Below are positions 1 to 10,498 of a DNA stretch of 64,000 nt, piece after piece; position 1 is the stretch's first letter; the number at the start of each line of letters is the position of its first letter. The notes below the pieces were generated by a model, which saw nothing but the letters and a program-made list of their open reading frames with translations, was not told the DNA's origin and did not search any database. This DNA comes from Linanthus parryae (taxonomy: Eukaryota; Streptophyta; Magnoliopsida; Ericales; Polemoniaceae), in NCBI GenBank assembly GCA_023055425.1, contig JALGPY010000002.1, forward strand, positions 138,069,927 through 138,133,926, read 5' to 3'. The position numbers and the translations under genes are program-made.

Positions 1-1010
1 TCTTCTTCCTGTTGTCATTTTCTTTTTTGAAACTACTTTTCTTCTTTTGAGGGCAATCTCTCACCAAGTGATCTGCATCTCCACATTCATAGCTATTCAT
101 AAATTTTGGTTTATATGAATGTGAAGAAGATTTAACTTTATGATCCTTACTACTTGACGATCGGAATTTTTCCTTGTTGAAGCCCTTGTTTCCAAAGCTC
201 TTTTTCTTCTTCAGGATTCTGGCCGACTTTGGAGATTAAGGCTAAAGCTTCTTCATCATCATCATCATCCAGTTCAAGGATTTGAGATTTCTCATCGTCT
301 TTTGCCTTGAGTGTCAGGTTCTTGATTTTTTTTCACTCATGTCACCATCCACTTCCTTCATTGAAATCTCATGAGTGAGCAGTTTGCCTTGAAGATCATC
401 TAGCTCCAAGATACTCAAGTCCTGAGCTTACTCAATTGCAATTTTCTTAGTCTCCCATTTGATTTTTGGTTAGCTTTTAAGTATCTTTCTGACTTTATCT
501 TCATTTGAGAAATCTTTTCCAAAAGATTCCATGTTGTTCACTATGTCAGTAAACCGCTTGAACATGTCCTTGATGGATTCATCAGAATTCATCTTAAATA
601 GTTCATACTGTCTCGGAAGGATATTTATTTTAGTGTGCTTGACTTGGATAGTTCCTTCATAAGTGACCGTCATCTTATCCCATATCTCTTTTGCACTCTT
701 GCAGTTGGATATTCTGTTGAACTTATCTGCACTAAGAGCACAATATAATAAGTTCAAAGCTTTGTAATTCTTTGATACCTTTTCAAGTTTAGTAGCTGAG
801 AGATCTTCTTCTGATTTGACAGTCCTGACTCCATCAGATGTAGTGTAGAACAAGTTGGGACCATTAACAAATGGACAATAGTTCCATGTCCTGATCTATG
901 ATGAACATTTTCATCAGTGTCTTCGAATGCACAAAGTTATCACCACAGAACAGTGGAGGACTATTGGCTGCTCTTCCCTGTGAGAATCCCCCATCACCTA
1001 CATTACTCAT
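1..1010 (-). pseudogene. gag of element A (UBN2 family), frameshifted
   Basis: Capsid-like gag of a copia element. The start ATG at 1010-1008 opens MSNVGDGGFSQG, the usual beginning of Sirevirus-like gags. The frame is lost around 860-890, and the UBN2-type core is readable in another frame at 853-470 with AKEIWDKM and LPRQYELFKM motifs. Further left (about 100-53) comes the zinc knuckle YECGDADHLVRDC, in which the first cysteine of the CCHC set is replaced by serine (AGC at 94-92). Frameshift and lost cysteine make this a relic. The remainder lies beyond the window. Confidence 0.8.
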
Positions 1011-1049
1011 TTTCACAAGATTGTTAAATCTTTAAATAGTGGCCCAAAC

Positions 1050-1061
1050 TCTGATACCAAT
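1050..1061 (-). other. primer-binding site of element A (tRNA-iMet type)
   Basis: Read on the minus strand the sequence is TTGGTATCAGAGTTTGG, matching the 3' end of initiator tRNA-Met (TGGTATCAGAGC) except at the twelfth base, and it abuts the inner end of the LTR. This is the usual minus-strand primer site of plant copia elements. Confidence 0.8.
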
Positions 1062-2576
1062 TGAAAGTTTGTAATGTAAGTAAAATAACAGGATCTAATA
1101 CTGTAGAAGGGGAGGGGGTGAATAGAGTATGGAATTTTTTTTTCTAAAACCAGCCTTTTAAAACTTTAAGCAATTGTGCAGTTAATTTCTCAAACTTAGG
1201 AAATGATTTGAGAAGCTAGAGATATAACAGAAACTCACAGAAGCTTCAGAGCTTTGAGATTGGAAATCCTCTGAAGCTTTGGAGCTGCATGTTTATAACT
1301 GGAATGAAAAGCAACAAATAAATAACAAGAACACATGGATTATTACAGAGTTCAGTAAAAATTGGACCTAGTCTCTACCAAGTCATCTAATCCCTCCAGG
1401 ATTTCAACACAACTTCTTATTAATCACCCAGATTTAGCCCTAGATCTCAAGCCTAAGGGAGCTACCTTACACTTATACAGCTTGTGGTTCCCAACCTATC
1501 TAGTTACCAGCTACAACCTAATGAAACAATAAGAACCTATTGTTGTTCACTTGAAAAACTAAACTACTAAGTTTTTTGAGGTTTTGGAAAGATAGAATGA
1601 ATGATACTATTCAGTCCAGGTAGAAGAACTCAGAAAAAGATAAGCAAATGAAGCTTGGAAGAGTTCTTCTGATCTGATGAATGATATTCTCATGTTGCAG
1701 TGTTGATTGGCTTGATTGTGTGAAGAGTTATGTAACTTGATCTCTCTTGTTTGTAACTATCTTAAAATCCCACGTTGATCAGCCTCTCTCAATGTCTCTC
1801 TCTCTTTGAAATTTAAACTCCGATCTTTTATCAATAGTCTGCAACAACTCTGAGAGATTTTAGCAACAAAATTCCTATAAATCCTCTCCCCAGATATGCT
1901 TTTTTCAACAGCTATGCTTGGATAGCTAACTGAGTTTTTAATGAACATTGAAACGACCAACAATCCTGCACACACTCAGCAACAAAGATCAAACAACATC
2001 TAGACAAAATAGCAACAAGAGCTGATTTGTCACAGACAGACAGTTCCTGAGAAACTTGACTTATTTTGCCTTAAGTTAAATTCAGTTTCTAAATCCAAAT
2101 GAATAGATGTAACTATAAATCAATATAAAACAAGTAATAAAGAGTTAGAATAGCTCAAAACTCAGTTTCGAATCCAACTAATCCAACCTGCATACACAGA
2201 TTAGTTAGGTGAACTAAGCAGTATATAGTCATCAGAAAAATCTCAAAGCTTTGGAGCTTTGACTGCTAGTTCACAAGTATGAGCCTTGATGCTCAATCCT
2301 GCAATCTGTGTTATACAATCAAAAAAAATACTCAATAATTTTTGCGGAATTCATCAGTGAATGATAAATTCATTCTCCAATCCAATTCAATAAGCCTACA
2401 AACACAGAAACAGATAAGCATAATATAATCATATGAATACTACAGTATCTCAAAGCTTTGAATCTTTGATACTTGGTGTTGTTTCTCAACTTCTGATTTG
2501 GATTTCATCATCAAGGAACAAAAGCTTCCCCTATATTATTGAACTCATTCATTACTCAAGAGCTTATGATCTATCA
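1062..2576 (-). repeat. 5' LTR of copia element A
   Basis: LTR of about 1515 bp. On the minus strand it starts TGATAGATCATAAGC at 2576 and ends ...CTTTCA at 1062, so it has TG...CA ends. The right boundary comes from the point where element-B LTR sequence resumes; the left boundary from the adjoining primer-binding site. It contains dyad-symmetric stretches built on TCAAAGCTTTGA (about 2242-2262 and 2448-2470) and related half-sites near 1235-1290. The partner LTR is not in the window, so identity cannot be judged. Confidence 0.75.
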
Positions 2577-3760
2577 AATAGAGTATGACAACTTTTGAAA
2601 CTTTTGCTAAAAGAGTGGTTTCAAAGAAGTTTGTGAAGTGCAGCAAGTATTTTAAGGCCTTGAAATGAGTTTCAATTCCTTGGAATCAAAACAGAAGATA
2701 AAGAGAAATCTAATAGTTTTCAAGGATTTCAAATGAGTTTCAAGCCCTTGAACTAAAACCTGTTTTGAGCAGTATATATAAGCAAGTAAAGTGCAGCAAA
2801 GAAAATGCAAGAGACATAATAATTTATAGAGTTGAGTCCACTTGGACCTACGGCTCTACCTCAGGGACTTAATCCCAGCAGGATTTTCAACTCAATTCTT
2901 ATTAATCAAAAGTTAAGCCCTTGATCTCAAGTACAGAGAGATGCCTTACTCTGTTACAGCTTGTGGTTCTCACTAACCTATCTAGTACCTGCTCTAGCTA
3001 ACTAATTAACTAATAATTCTATATTGTTCACCTTGAACAATCCACGAGAATCAGAACTGAAAGTAATATCTAAAATATATACAAATGATGATCAGAAGAG
3101 AAGAACACTGAGAACTAAGTCTTCAGTGAGAATTCAGTGTTCTTCAGATGATTGGATTGAGTGATGTAGATCTGCTTCTTGATTGCTTGTCAATCCTCTG
3201 TAGTGTTTGAATGTCTATGTATGTTCTCCTGTGAAATTCTTCATTCAAAATCTCTTTTATGCAGCTTGTTTGAATTGAAGATATGCAAGATCTTCATTAA
3301 CAAAATTTCCTAAAAGTCAGCTGCAAGTCTTTGACTCTTCTAACGGCTCTTCCAACGGCTAGTTGCTCAGTATCTTTAAAGATACTGATTTGATAATATT
3401 TGTAAGAAGGATTGGAAGCTTTAGATACAGCAGATCAATTGCACAATAACTTTGACAAATTGATTTCCACCCTGCATTCAAATATATTAGGAAATAATTC
3501 TGCAAAATAAGAAACTATATATCCCTGCAAAAACTGAGTCAAACAGATTGATTAATCACAGTTTAGAGTAGTAGAATGATTTTTCTTTCATCATCAAGTA
3601 ACATATAATCAAACATAGGAGATCAGGAGTTGTAATGAAATCAGAAGCTCCCCCTAAGTTCATGCTGTATCAGCAGTACTTGTTTCAAACCCTTGAAAGC
3701 GGTTTCAAGGCCTTGAAATAGACTAGCTGTTTCAAGCCTTTGAAACAGATTGAACTTACA
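2577..3760 (-). repeat. 3' LTR of element B (split by element A)
   Basis: This stretch aligns along its length with 14514-16244 once the hAT insertion there is removed. It ends (plus strand) in TTGAACTTACA, giving TG at the minus-strand 5' end, and adjoins the polypurine tract. The missing outer ~69 bp lie to the left of element A, outside the window. It carries the uninterrupted site GGTTCTCACTAACC near 2962, the empty site of the hAT insertion in the sister LTR. A TATATATA motif near 2770 is the likely promoter box on the minus strand. Confidence 0.85.
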
Positions 3761-3772
3761 ATCTCCCCCTTG
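3761..3772 (-). other. polypurine tract of element B
   Basis: On the minus strand CAAGGGGGAGAT directly precedes the LTR start TGTAAGTTC. This is the expected plus-strand primer position. Similar purine runs occur at 6320-6328 (just after the pol stop) and at about 3648-3656 inside the LTR, so the tract is repeated, as reported for Sireviruses. Confidence 0.75.
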
Positions 3773-4141
3773 ATGAAAGATAAAAAAAAAATGTTTTAGG
3801 AACTGATTCTCTGCAAAAAAAAATACATTAAAGACACCAGAAATCATGATAGCAAAACGTAACACAAGATATCCAAGTGATCCAACTTATTAGCAACAAA
3901 ACAGTAGCAATTTATAGCAAACCTTATTGATCTAAACCAGATCTTTAAGCCTGGTAAAACAAATGAAAACACCAAAATTCTTCCCCCTTTTTGACTTTCA
4001 TTAAAAAGGAATGAAAATATGTTGTATCAAAGTTTGGAAAACTGAGTAAAAAAGTTTTGAAAGGATAGATATTTCTCAATACTTTGAAAAGAAATTCAAG
4101 GCCTTGAAAAATAAAGAAAGAAGAGGCAAGAGTTAAGGGGT
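3773..4141. other. 3' untranslated spacer of element B
   Basis: Non-coding stretch between the extra ORF and the polypurine tract. It holds a short A run near 3782 and one near-perfect copy (4094-4109) of the TTTCAAGGCCTTGAAA palindrome. No ORF or domain is recognised. Confidence 0.6.
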
Positions 4142-5866
4142 TTGGTCTCCATCTCCCTTAGGCTCAACATCTTCTTCACCACTGTCTTCTTCATCATCCT
4201 CATCATCTCGTTTTTCTTATTCTTGATATGCATCACCACTAGCACCACCAGTTGCTTCAAACAGTTGCTCTTTAGTCACTATCTCTGGAATAACAACTTT
4301 CTTTTTCTTCTTCTTGAGATCCTTGATCAATACCCAGAGTCTGGACTGTCAGCATCAGTTGTTCCTATTCTTCATCACCCTGTTCTTGAACAACTTGTTT
4401 TCCTTTGTCCACCACCCCTGTAGCCTCATCCGGAGTTATACTCACACTGATCAAATCTTTAGTTGAACCTTCTGTATCTTTCGTTGATCCTTCTGCAGCA
4501 TGAGATACTTCTTCTTCCACATGAAGTACATTGATTCTTGTAAAGATACTTTCAACCATATAATTTACCTGCTTGAACTTAGTGCCAAAATCATGTTGAT
4601 TTTCCTTCAGCTCATCCATATATTTCTCAAGATTTTCAAGTCTTTGGATCACCATGGAAAGGTCTTTGCAAATCCTTCTCGGACAGATCATAGTACAAAC
4701 TCCATATCCCATTATTGGTTTTCACAACACCAATTCTCTCAAATGCTTTCTCATCAATCATATCAATACTGGTAGTAATGATTTCTTCTCTGTCAGAAGT
4801 AAGGTCAAGGTGAAGAAAGAATGCAGAAAGCAGATTAGCATAAGGCAGAGGGTGCTTTCTTTCTTTGGTCTGGGAGTAGAGCATGTTTCCATCACAATTG
4901 TTGGAAGATCAATCTCATACCCATGCATGATAAAATACATCAAATATATTTCTCTGTCAGTCAGCAGCTCTTTAGAATTCTCCCTAGGCACTACACACCT
5001 CATCGAGATTGTGAACAAAACTATGGCTTCAACAGTTAGTACAGAGTGTGTTAACTGTTTAGAAGAGGTAGAGACATTAGGTAGAAAGAATTCTTCCCTC
5101 GCCAGTTTCAAATCTTTAACCTTGTTGGGATAGTTTTTAGTGTTATACATCTTCGGATAGCCTAGAACATTGGCAAACTCTGAGTGATCTAACTCCATTG
5201 TAATCCCAGCAATTATGGATTGAATCACTAGGGTAACAGATGTTTTGAGTTTCATCATGTTCATATAGAAAGCCTAGTAAGCTTAGGGTACGCAACTTCA
5301 GGAGGGTTTAAAACATTCCAAAAGATAAATTTTATTCAGTCTCTTAACACACTCCAGATTCATGGTTTTCAACATGTTAACACTAACCATCTACAATAGG
5401 CTACTGGTCTAGAAGCAAAACCATCTAACCAGTGCCCTCTAGTAGTTTAAGAAATAAACCCCTTGCTAGAAAGTTTCTTACCAGGGTACTGAGGCTATTC
5501 TGAATAGATCTGCAGTTCTTTGCCAGTGCTTTTCTCTTGTTCAACTTCTACAGCTTTTCCTTTTCCCTTGCCAGCAACTGTAGGCTTCTTCTTATTCTTC
5601 ATATTCTTTGGGCTAGCCACATGTTCCTCTGGCTGTTTCTCAGGATCAAACTGATCTGCCTTCTTCTTCTTGCTAGAAGTTGGTGTCAGATCTTTCTTGC
5701 TCTTCTTCTTTGGAGGAGAAGGAGCCTTGACTTCAGTTGGAGTTCTGGAACTAGAATCACCACTGATAGTCTGCATCACATCATCTGCAGTCTTCATCTT
5801 ATTTTCTGAAACCACCTTTGAACCTCCAGCCATATTGATTCTTTGGGATTCTCTTCTCGTGCTCAT
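4142..5866 (-). pseudogene. extra ORF of element B, putative plant transposon protein-like
   Basis: The minus strand downstream of pol encodes a third protein that ordinary copia elements lack. It opens at 5866 with MSTRRESQRINMAGG and a lysine/serine/proline-rich basic segment to about 5495, then a more conserved part (5264-4636) with FYMNMMKLK in one frame and EFFLPNVSTSSKQLTH, LTDREIYLMYFIMHGYEIDL and HPLPYANLLSAFF in others. The last pattern matches my memory of the putative plant transposon protein domain (PF20167 type; function unknown). A coiled-coil-like acidic tail (4712-4365, LENLEKYMDELKENQHDF) follows. Several frameshifts break it. Sireviruses can carry an additional ORF here, sometimes called env-like, but I see no signal peptide or transmembrane segment, so I do not call it an envelope. 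Confidence 0.6.
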
Positions 5867-6325
5867 TAGGGTTTTGGAGTAGAGAATAGATAGGCAGAAG
5901 TGATACGGATAAGAGAGAGACAGAAGAAGATAAATACTAAAGAGTTTTAGTCAGATAAGGAAACATAAATATTTCCAAATGTCTTTGAGATCTTTACAGT
6001 TGGAATGGAATTCAAATTTGTGTGTGTGTGTGTGACATGAGAAAGGAAATAAAATAATACTGATTTATACGAAAATAATTCCTAATGTAAACACAATATT
6101 GGACAATTATCTACTGAGATAGCATCCAATATTAAGAGATCCATTTTTTACCTAATTAGCATACAGACTTATTTTCAAGGCTTTGGAAACCATTTCAAGG
6201 CCTTGAAAAGCTATATTGCTGAAATAAGTAATGTCAAGGATTTGAAACGATTTTCACGGATTTGAAAATCGGTTCGAAACTTTGAAACATGTACAACTTT
6301 ACCTGTACCTTACCTGATACTCCCC

Positions 6326-7093
6326 CTAAACCAATGCTTCCTTATTAAGCATACCCAGCTCTAATATGAGGGTTGTAAATCTTTCTTCTGGCAGTGGGTT
6401 AGTGAAGATATCTGCCAGCTGCATGTTAATAAAAACAAATTCAAGAATAATATCACATTTCTCAGCATGATCTCTGATGAAATGATGTCTAACATCTATG
6501 TGCTTGGTTCTGGATTGCTGAACTGGATTCTTTGTAATTAAAATAGCACTGGTGTTGTCACATTTGATAGGTATTTATTTGAGATCAAATCCAAGATCCC
6601 TCATTTGCTGAGCAATCCACATCACTTGTGAACAACATGCTCCATCTACTATATATTCAGCTTCAGCAGTTGATAATGCCACAGAGTTCTGTTTCGTTGA
6701 ATGCCAGTTAATCAGGGATGAACCAAGAAATTGGCAACAAGTGCTCTTTCTGTCAACTTTATATCTTGCAAAGTCAGTATCTAAATATCCACAAAGACAG
6801 AAGTTAGACTGTTTTGGATACCGAAGCCCTAAGTCTTTGGTACCATTGAGATATCTAAATATTCTTTTGAAAGTAGTTAAATGTGACTCTTTGGGATCAT
6901 ATTGAAATCTTGCACACATACAGACACTGAACATTATGTCTGGTCTACTAGCAGTGAGATAAAGCAAAGATCCAATCATACCTCTATACGCTTTCTGATT
7001 TACACTCTTACCAGCTTGATCCTTATCTAAGGATATAGAATTCATAGGAGTCTTTGTAAGTTTGGACTGAGATATGTTGTACTTGTTGATCAA
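6326..7093 (-). pseudogene. RNase H and C-terminus of pol, element B
   Basis: Copia RNase H domain that degrades RNA in RNA-DNA hybrids. The frame from 7093 shows GSLLYLTASRPDIMFSV, YLNGTKDLGLRYP, DRKSTCCQFLGSSLINW and ALSTAEAEYI, the canonical copia RNase H block. The frame breaks near 6575; the tail is readable in another frame to the stop TAG at 6328-6326, close to the usual Sirevirus C-terminus. The motif normally reading D-x-D-W/F is altered to DTDFARYK. A purine run GGGGGA follows the stop immediately. Confidence 0.8.
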
Positions 7094-7960
7094 GTCCTTA
7101 GTCTACTTATTTTTATGCAGAAAGATCCCTTTCTTCATCTGTTGTACTTGAAGTCCAATGAAGAAGTTCAATTCTCCCATTAAGCTCATCTCAAACTCCC
7201 TGCTCATAAGACTTGAGAAATCCTTGCAAAGAGAATCATTAGTAGCTCCAAACAGAATATCATCAACATAGATTTGAACTAATAAAATGTCTTTCTCACA
7301 AGTCTTTATGAAAATAATTTTATCAACCAATCCTCTCTTGAAACCATTTTCAAGTAAAAACTTTGTCAGTCTTTCATACCAAGCCCCTGGAGTTTTTTTT
7401 AAACCATAGAGATTGTTGTCAAGTTTGTAAACATGATTTGGAAACTCATCACATTTAAATCCAGGAGGTTGAGCCACATAAACTTCTTCTTGTAAATAGC
7501 CATTTAGAAATGTACACTTGAAAACCATTTGAAAGAGCTTAATGTTCATGTAAGATGCAAATGCAAGTAACATTCTAATAGCTTCTAACCTTGCAATAGG
7601 AGAAAAAGTCTCCTCATAATCAATACCTTCTTCTTGGTTTTAGCATTGAGCTGCTAGTCTGGTTTTGTTTCTGATTACCTTGCCATTTTCATCTAACTTG
7701 TTTTTGAAAACCCACCTTGTGCCAATAATAGACTGATCTTTTGGAGGAGGAGCTAGATTCCACACCTTGTTTCTCTATAATTCATTGATTTCACTTTGCA
7801 TTGAAATGATCCAGTCAGCTTCTTGTAATGTTTCATTCACAATTTTGGGTTCTACAAGAGAAACAAACACATTAAAAGAACAAAAGTTTTTCAATTGAGA
7901 TCTTGTCTGTGGACTGGTGGATGGATCAGATATAATATTTTCAACTGGATGAGGTGACAT
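7094..7960 (-). pseudogene. reverse transcriptase of element B
   Basis: Copia reverse transcriptase. Visible motifs are LQEADWIISMQSEINEL (7840-7775), the FSPIARLEAIR region near 7590, LNGYLQEEVYVAQPPGF, LYGLKKTPGAWYERL and the catalytic YVDDILFG at about 7270. Stops near 7775 and 7640 and shifts around 7575 break the frame. Inactive as read. Confidence 0.85.
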
Positions 7961-8728
7961 ATATTTGAATCTCTTTCTTGGATTCCATGGCTCAGGTTCT
8001 CCAGGTAACTTTTTAATCCTTTAAGATCTTGAGGAAGTAGCTTGATCACTTTGATTCTTCTGTTTTTCATTTTCAAGGCTTTGAGAATCATTTTCAAGGC
8101 CTTGAAAATTCTTCTTGTTTTCCTGCAAGCTATCCTTGAAACCATGAAGTCTCTACTTCATCTTCTGACTCATGCTTGTTTAAGTTCATGTCTGCAAAAC
8201 TTTCACTCAAAGTACCATCATAACTTTTATCAAAAATGACATGAATACTTTCTTCAACAAGCTTAGTTCTTTTATCGTAAACTCTGTAAGATTTGTTATT
8301 CAGAGAGTAACCAAGAAATATACATTCATTACTTCTTGCATCAAACTTACCAAGATCGTCCTTACCATTGTTGTGAACAAAACAAGTGCAGCCAAAAGGT
8401 TTGAAATATGAAATATTTAACTTTCTTGCTTTGAAAAGTTCATATGGGGTCTTCTTCAAAATTGACCTAATCAGGCACCTGTTGAGTATGTAGTTGGCTG
8501 TGTTCACAACTTCTTCCCAGAATGACTTTGGTAACTTGTTCTATAGAAGCATTGTCCTTGACATATCTTCAAGAGTCATGTTCTTTCTTTCAACAACACC
8601 ATTCTGTTGAGGAGTTTTTGGAGCAGAAAAGTTGTGAGAGATACCATGCTTAGCACAAAATAAATAAAACTCAAGTTGATAAAATTCTCTACCATGATCA
8701 CTGAAGCAATTGGTAGGTTTTTCAAAGT
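7961..8728 (-). pseudogene. C-terminal half of integrase, element B
   Basis: Covers the end of the integrase core and the C-terminal GKGGY-like region. Readable pieces include PKTPQQNGVVERKN near 8600 (with the catalytic Glu), then the frame 8507-8130 with NRCLIRSILKKTPYELF, FKPFGCTCFVHNN and ECIFLGYSLNNKSYRVYD. At 8107-8071 two copies of the element's palindromic motif lie inside the region and encode a repeated basic peptide (FKALKM, LKALKM). Multiple frames and stops, hence a relic. Confidence 0.75.
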
Positions 8729-9466
8729 TTAAAGCTCTTTACAAAGCTTTGAAAATTCGGTTAAAGCTTCAAATTTTTCTATGAGAAACATAACCCAAGT
8801 AAATCTAGAATAATCATTAACAATAACTAATATATACTTCTTACCCTTTGGAGTTGGAGTCCTCATAGGACCACGAAGATCCATGTGAAGTAGTTCAATG
8901 AGTCTGGTAGTACTTACAAATTTCTTTGCTTTGAATGAACTCCTTGTCTTCTTACCTTGAGCACATGCTTTGCATACTTCATCATCTCTGAATTTGATAG
9001 AAGGCAATCCTCTTACCACATCTTTAGATATTAACTTGTTCAAGGTATGCATGCTGATGTGTCCAAGATTTCTGTGCCAAAACTTTGAATCCTCTTTCAA
9101 GGCCTTGAGACACTTCAAGATTTCACCTGCAACTTTGTTAGTGTGTAAAGTATAGCCATTGTTTGACCTTGAGGCAGTGAGAATGCAAATTCCAGATTTC
9201 TCATTTTGCACCAAACATTTCTCTTTGTTAAATATAACCTTGTTACCATTATCACAAAGTTGAGATACACTAAGCACATTGTATTTCAAACCATCAACTA
9301 AGTAGACATCAGAAATAGAATTTTCAGAATTAGTACCCACTTTACCAATACCTAAAATGTTACATTTGCCTTTGTCACCAAGTGTGATTGAGCCTTCAGA
9401 TTGCTCTTTTAGTTCTGAGAATAAATATCTCTTTCCACTCATATGTATGGAGCATCCACTGTCCAT
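8729..9466 (-). pseudogene. protease and N-terminal integrase of element B
   Basis: The 245-codon stretch starts at the protease active site MDSGCSIHMSG (the usual DSG triad), followed by YLVDGLKYNVLSVSQLCDNG, typical of Sirevirus-like pol. The integrase zinc-binding HHCC region is WHRNLGHISMHTL...CKACAQGKK, and the first catalytic Asp is in LLHMDLRGPM. The frame ends at a stop at 8729-8731. A palindromic motif at 9095-9110 sits between protease and integrase. The upstream junction to gag is frameshifted. Confidence 0.85.
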
Positions 9467-9512
9467 AAAACATCTTTGATCTTTACTCTTGGTGACATCC
9501 TGAAAAAACCAT

Positions 9513-10498
9513 TCACTGCCTTACGCAGCTATTAGACCAAGTGTGGAATTTAAATTCATATTCAGGGTCAATCGTGTTAGGTGGTCTAACCCCTTTAGGA
9601 ACCAAAATCTGTCTAACTTTTCCTTTAAGTTGAAATGGAAAAGTGTTCCTCATTATTTTAGGGTCTCTTCTTCTAAAAGGACAAGCCATTTTCACAGGAC
9701 CAATTCTGTTGCAGTAATGGCACTTAGGAGAAGTTTTGTTACTAGCCTTCACAAATCTGGTGTTGCTCTTTTTAGGGAAGTTTGGATTGTAGCCAATACT
9801 AGTTTTGTGAACAGACTGTAAGCTTCCTCCAAGAATCAAGTTCAGATTGTGTTCTAAGCCAGCAAGCTTTGTCATAGCATTCTTAGCATCTTGAAGTTTC
9901 TCAGCTAGAGTAGTCTTTTGTTCCTCCAGTTCATCACGATGATGTCTTAGAGCAACAATTTAGTCATTTAAAAGAGAGTTCTCAGTGACCACTTCCTTTA
10001 CTTGAGTTTTCAAGTCCTTGAAACTGGTTTACAATTTGAAATCTCTGTCAGACTTCTTCTGAGAAATTTAAACGCTTTGATCTTGACAAATAAGTTCTAA
10101 GTTCTCTTTTGCTTTCTCATGAACATTTTCTTTCAAAGTTTTAATTTCTTTCAGATAGTCCTCCTCATTTAAAAGCATTGTTCTAAGATAATCAATGAGG
10201 ACATATGTTGGTTTAGAAATCAGACAACTTACCATTACCTCAATGTTCTTTTAAGAACTTTCATCATGCTTAGCCATAAGGCAGAGGTTGGCTTGTTCTT
10301 CTTCAGTCTCAGAATCACTAGAGGAATCAGAATCACTCCAGGAAGCTACCATCGCTTTCTTTCTTCTGTCATGGTCTTTCTTCTGAAAGTGTTTGCTTTT
10401 CTTGTGTGGACAGTCTCTAATTAAGTGTCCTGCATCACTACACTCAAATCAATTCATTACTTTAGCTTTATTACAATGAAAGATAGGTTTACCTTTAT
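9513..10498 (-). pseudogene. gag C-terminus and linker of element B
   Basis: Right part (10457-10403) is a zinc knuckle reading FECSDAGHLIRDC, whose first cysteine codon is TGA at 10451-10449, a stop. Then comes an acidic linker ending ANLCLMA, typical of Sirevirus-like polyproteins, a heptad-rich stretch (about 10200-9890, LEEQKTTLAEKLQDAK) and a second knuckle (CHYCNRIGPVKMAC, His replaced by Pro) near 9735-9690 before the protease. Broken by several stops. Interrupted at 10498/13558 by the solo LTR. Confidence 0.75.

Larger units (their letters stand above)
1..2576 (-). mobile_element. Sirevirus-like copia element A (5' part only)
   Basis: Minus-strand Ty1/copia element that runs off the left edge of the window. 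Visible in order along the minus strand are a 5' LTR (2576 to 1062), a primer-binding site complementary to initiator tRNA-Met directly after it, and a gag start (ATG at 1010-1008). The gag text closely resembles that of element B, so A belongs to the same clade. A lies inside the left LTR of B: B-type LTR sequence resumes at 2577 with AATAG, and the same AATAG stands at the matching place in B's other LTR (14514-14518), so AATAG is the probable 5-bp target duplication. The second copy of the duplication and A's pol lie outside the window. Gag is broken, so this copy is probably not autonomous. Confidence 0.8.

Noticed and set aside
5495..5866. Envelope protein of an endogenous retrovirus
   Set aside because: No signal peptide, transmembrane segment or glycoprotein-like feature; basic low-complexity head instead.
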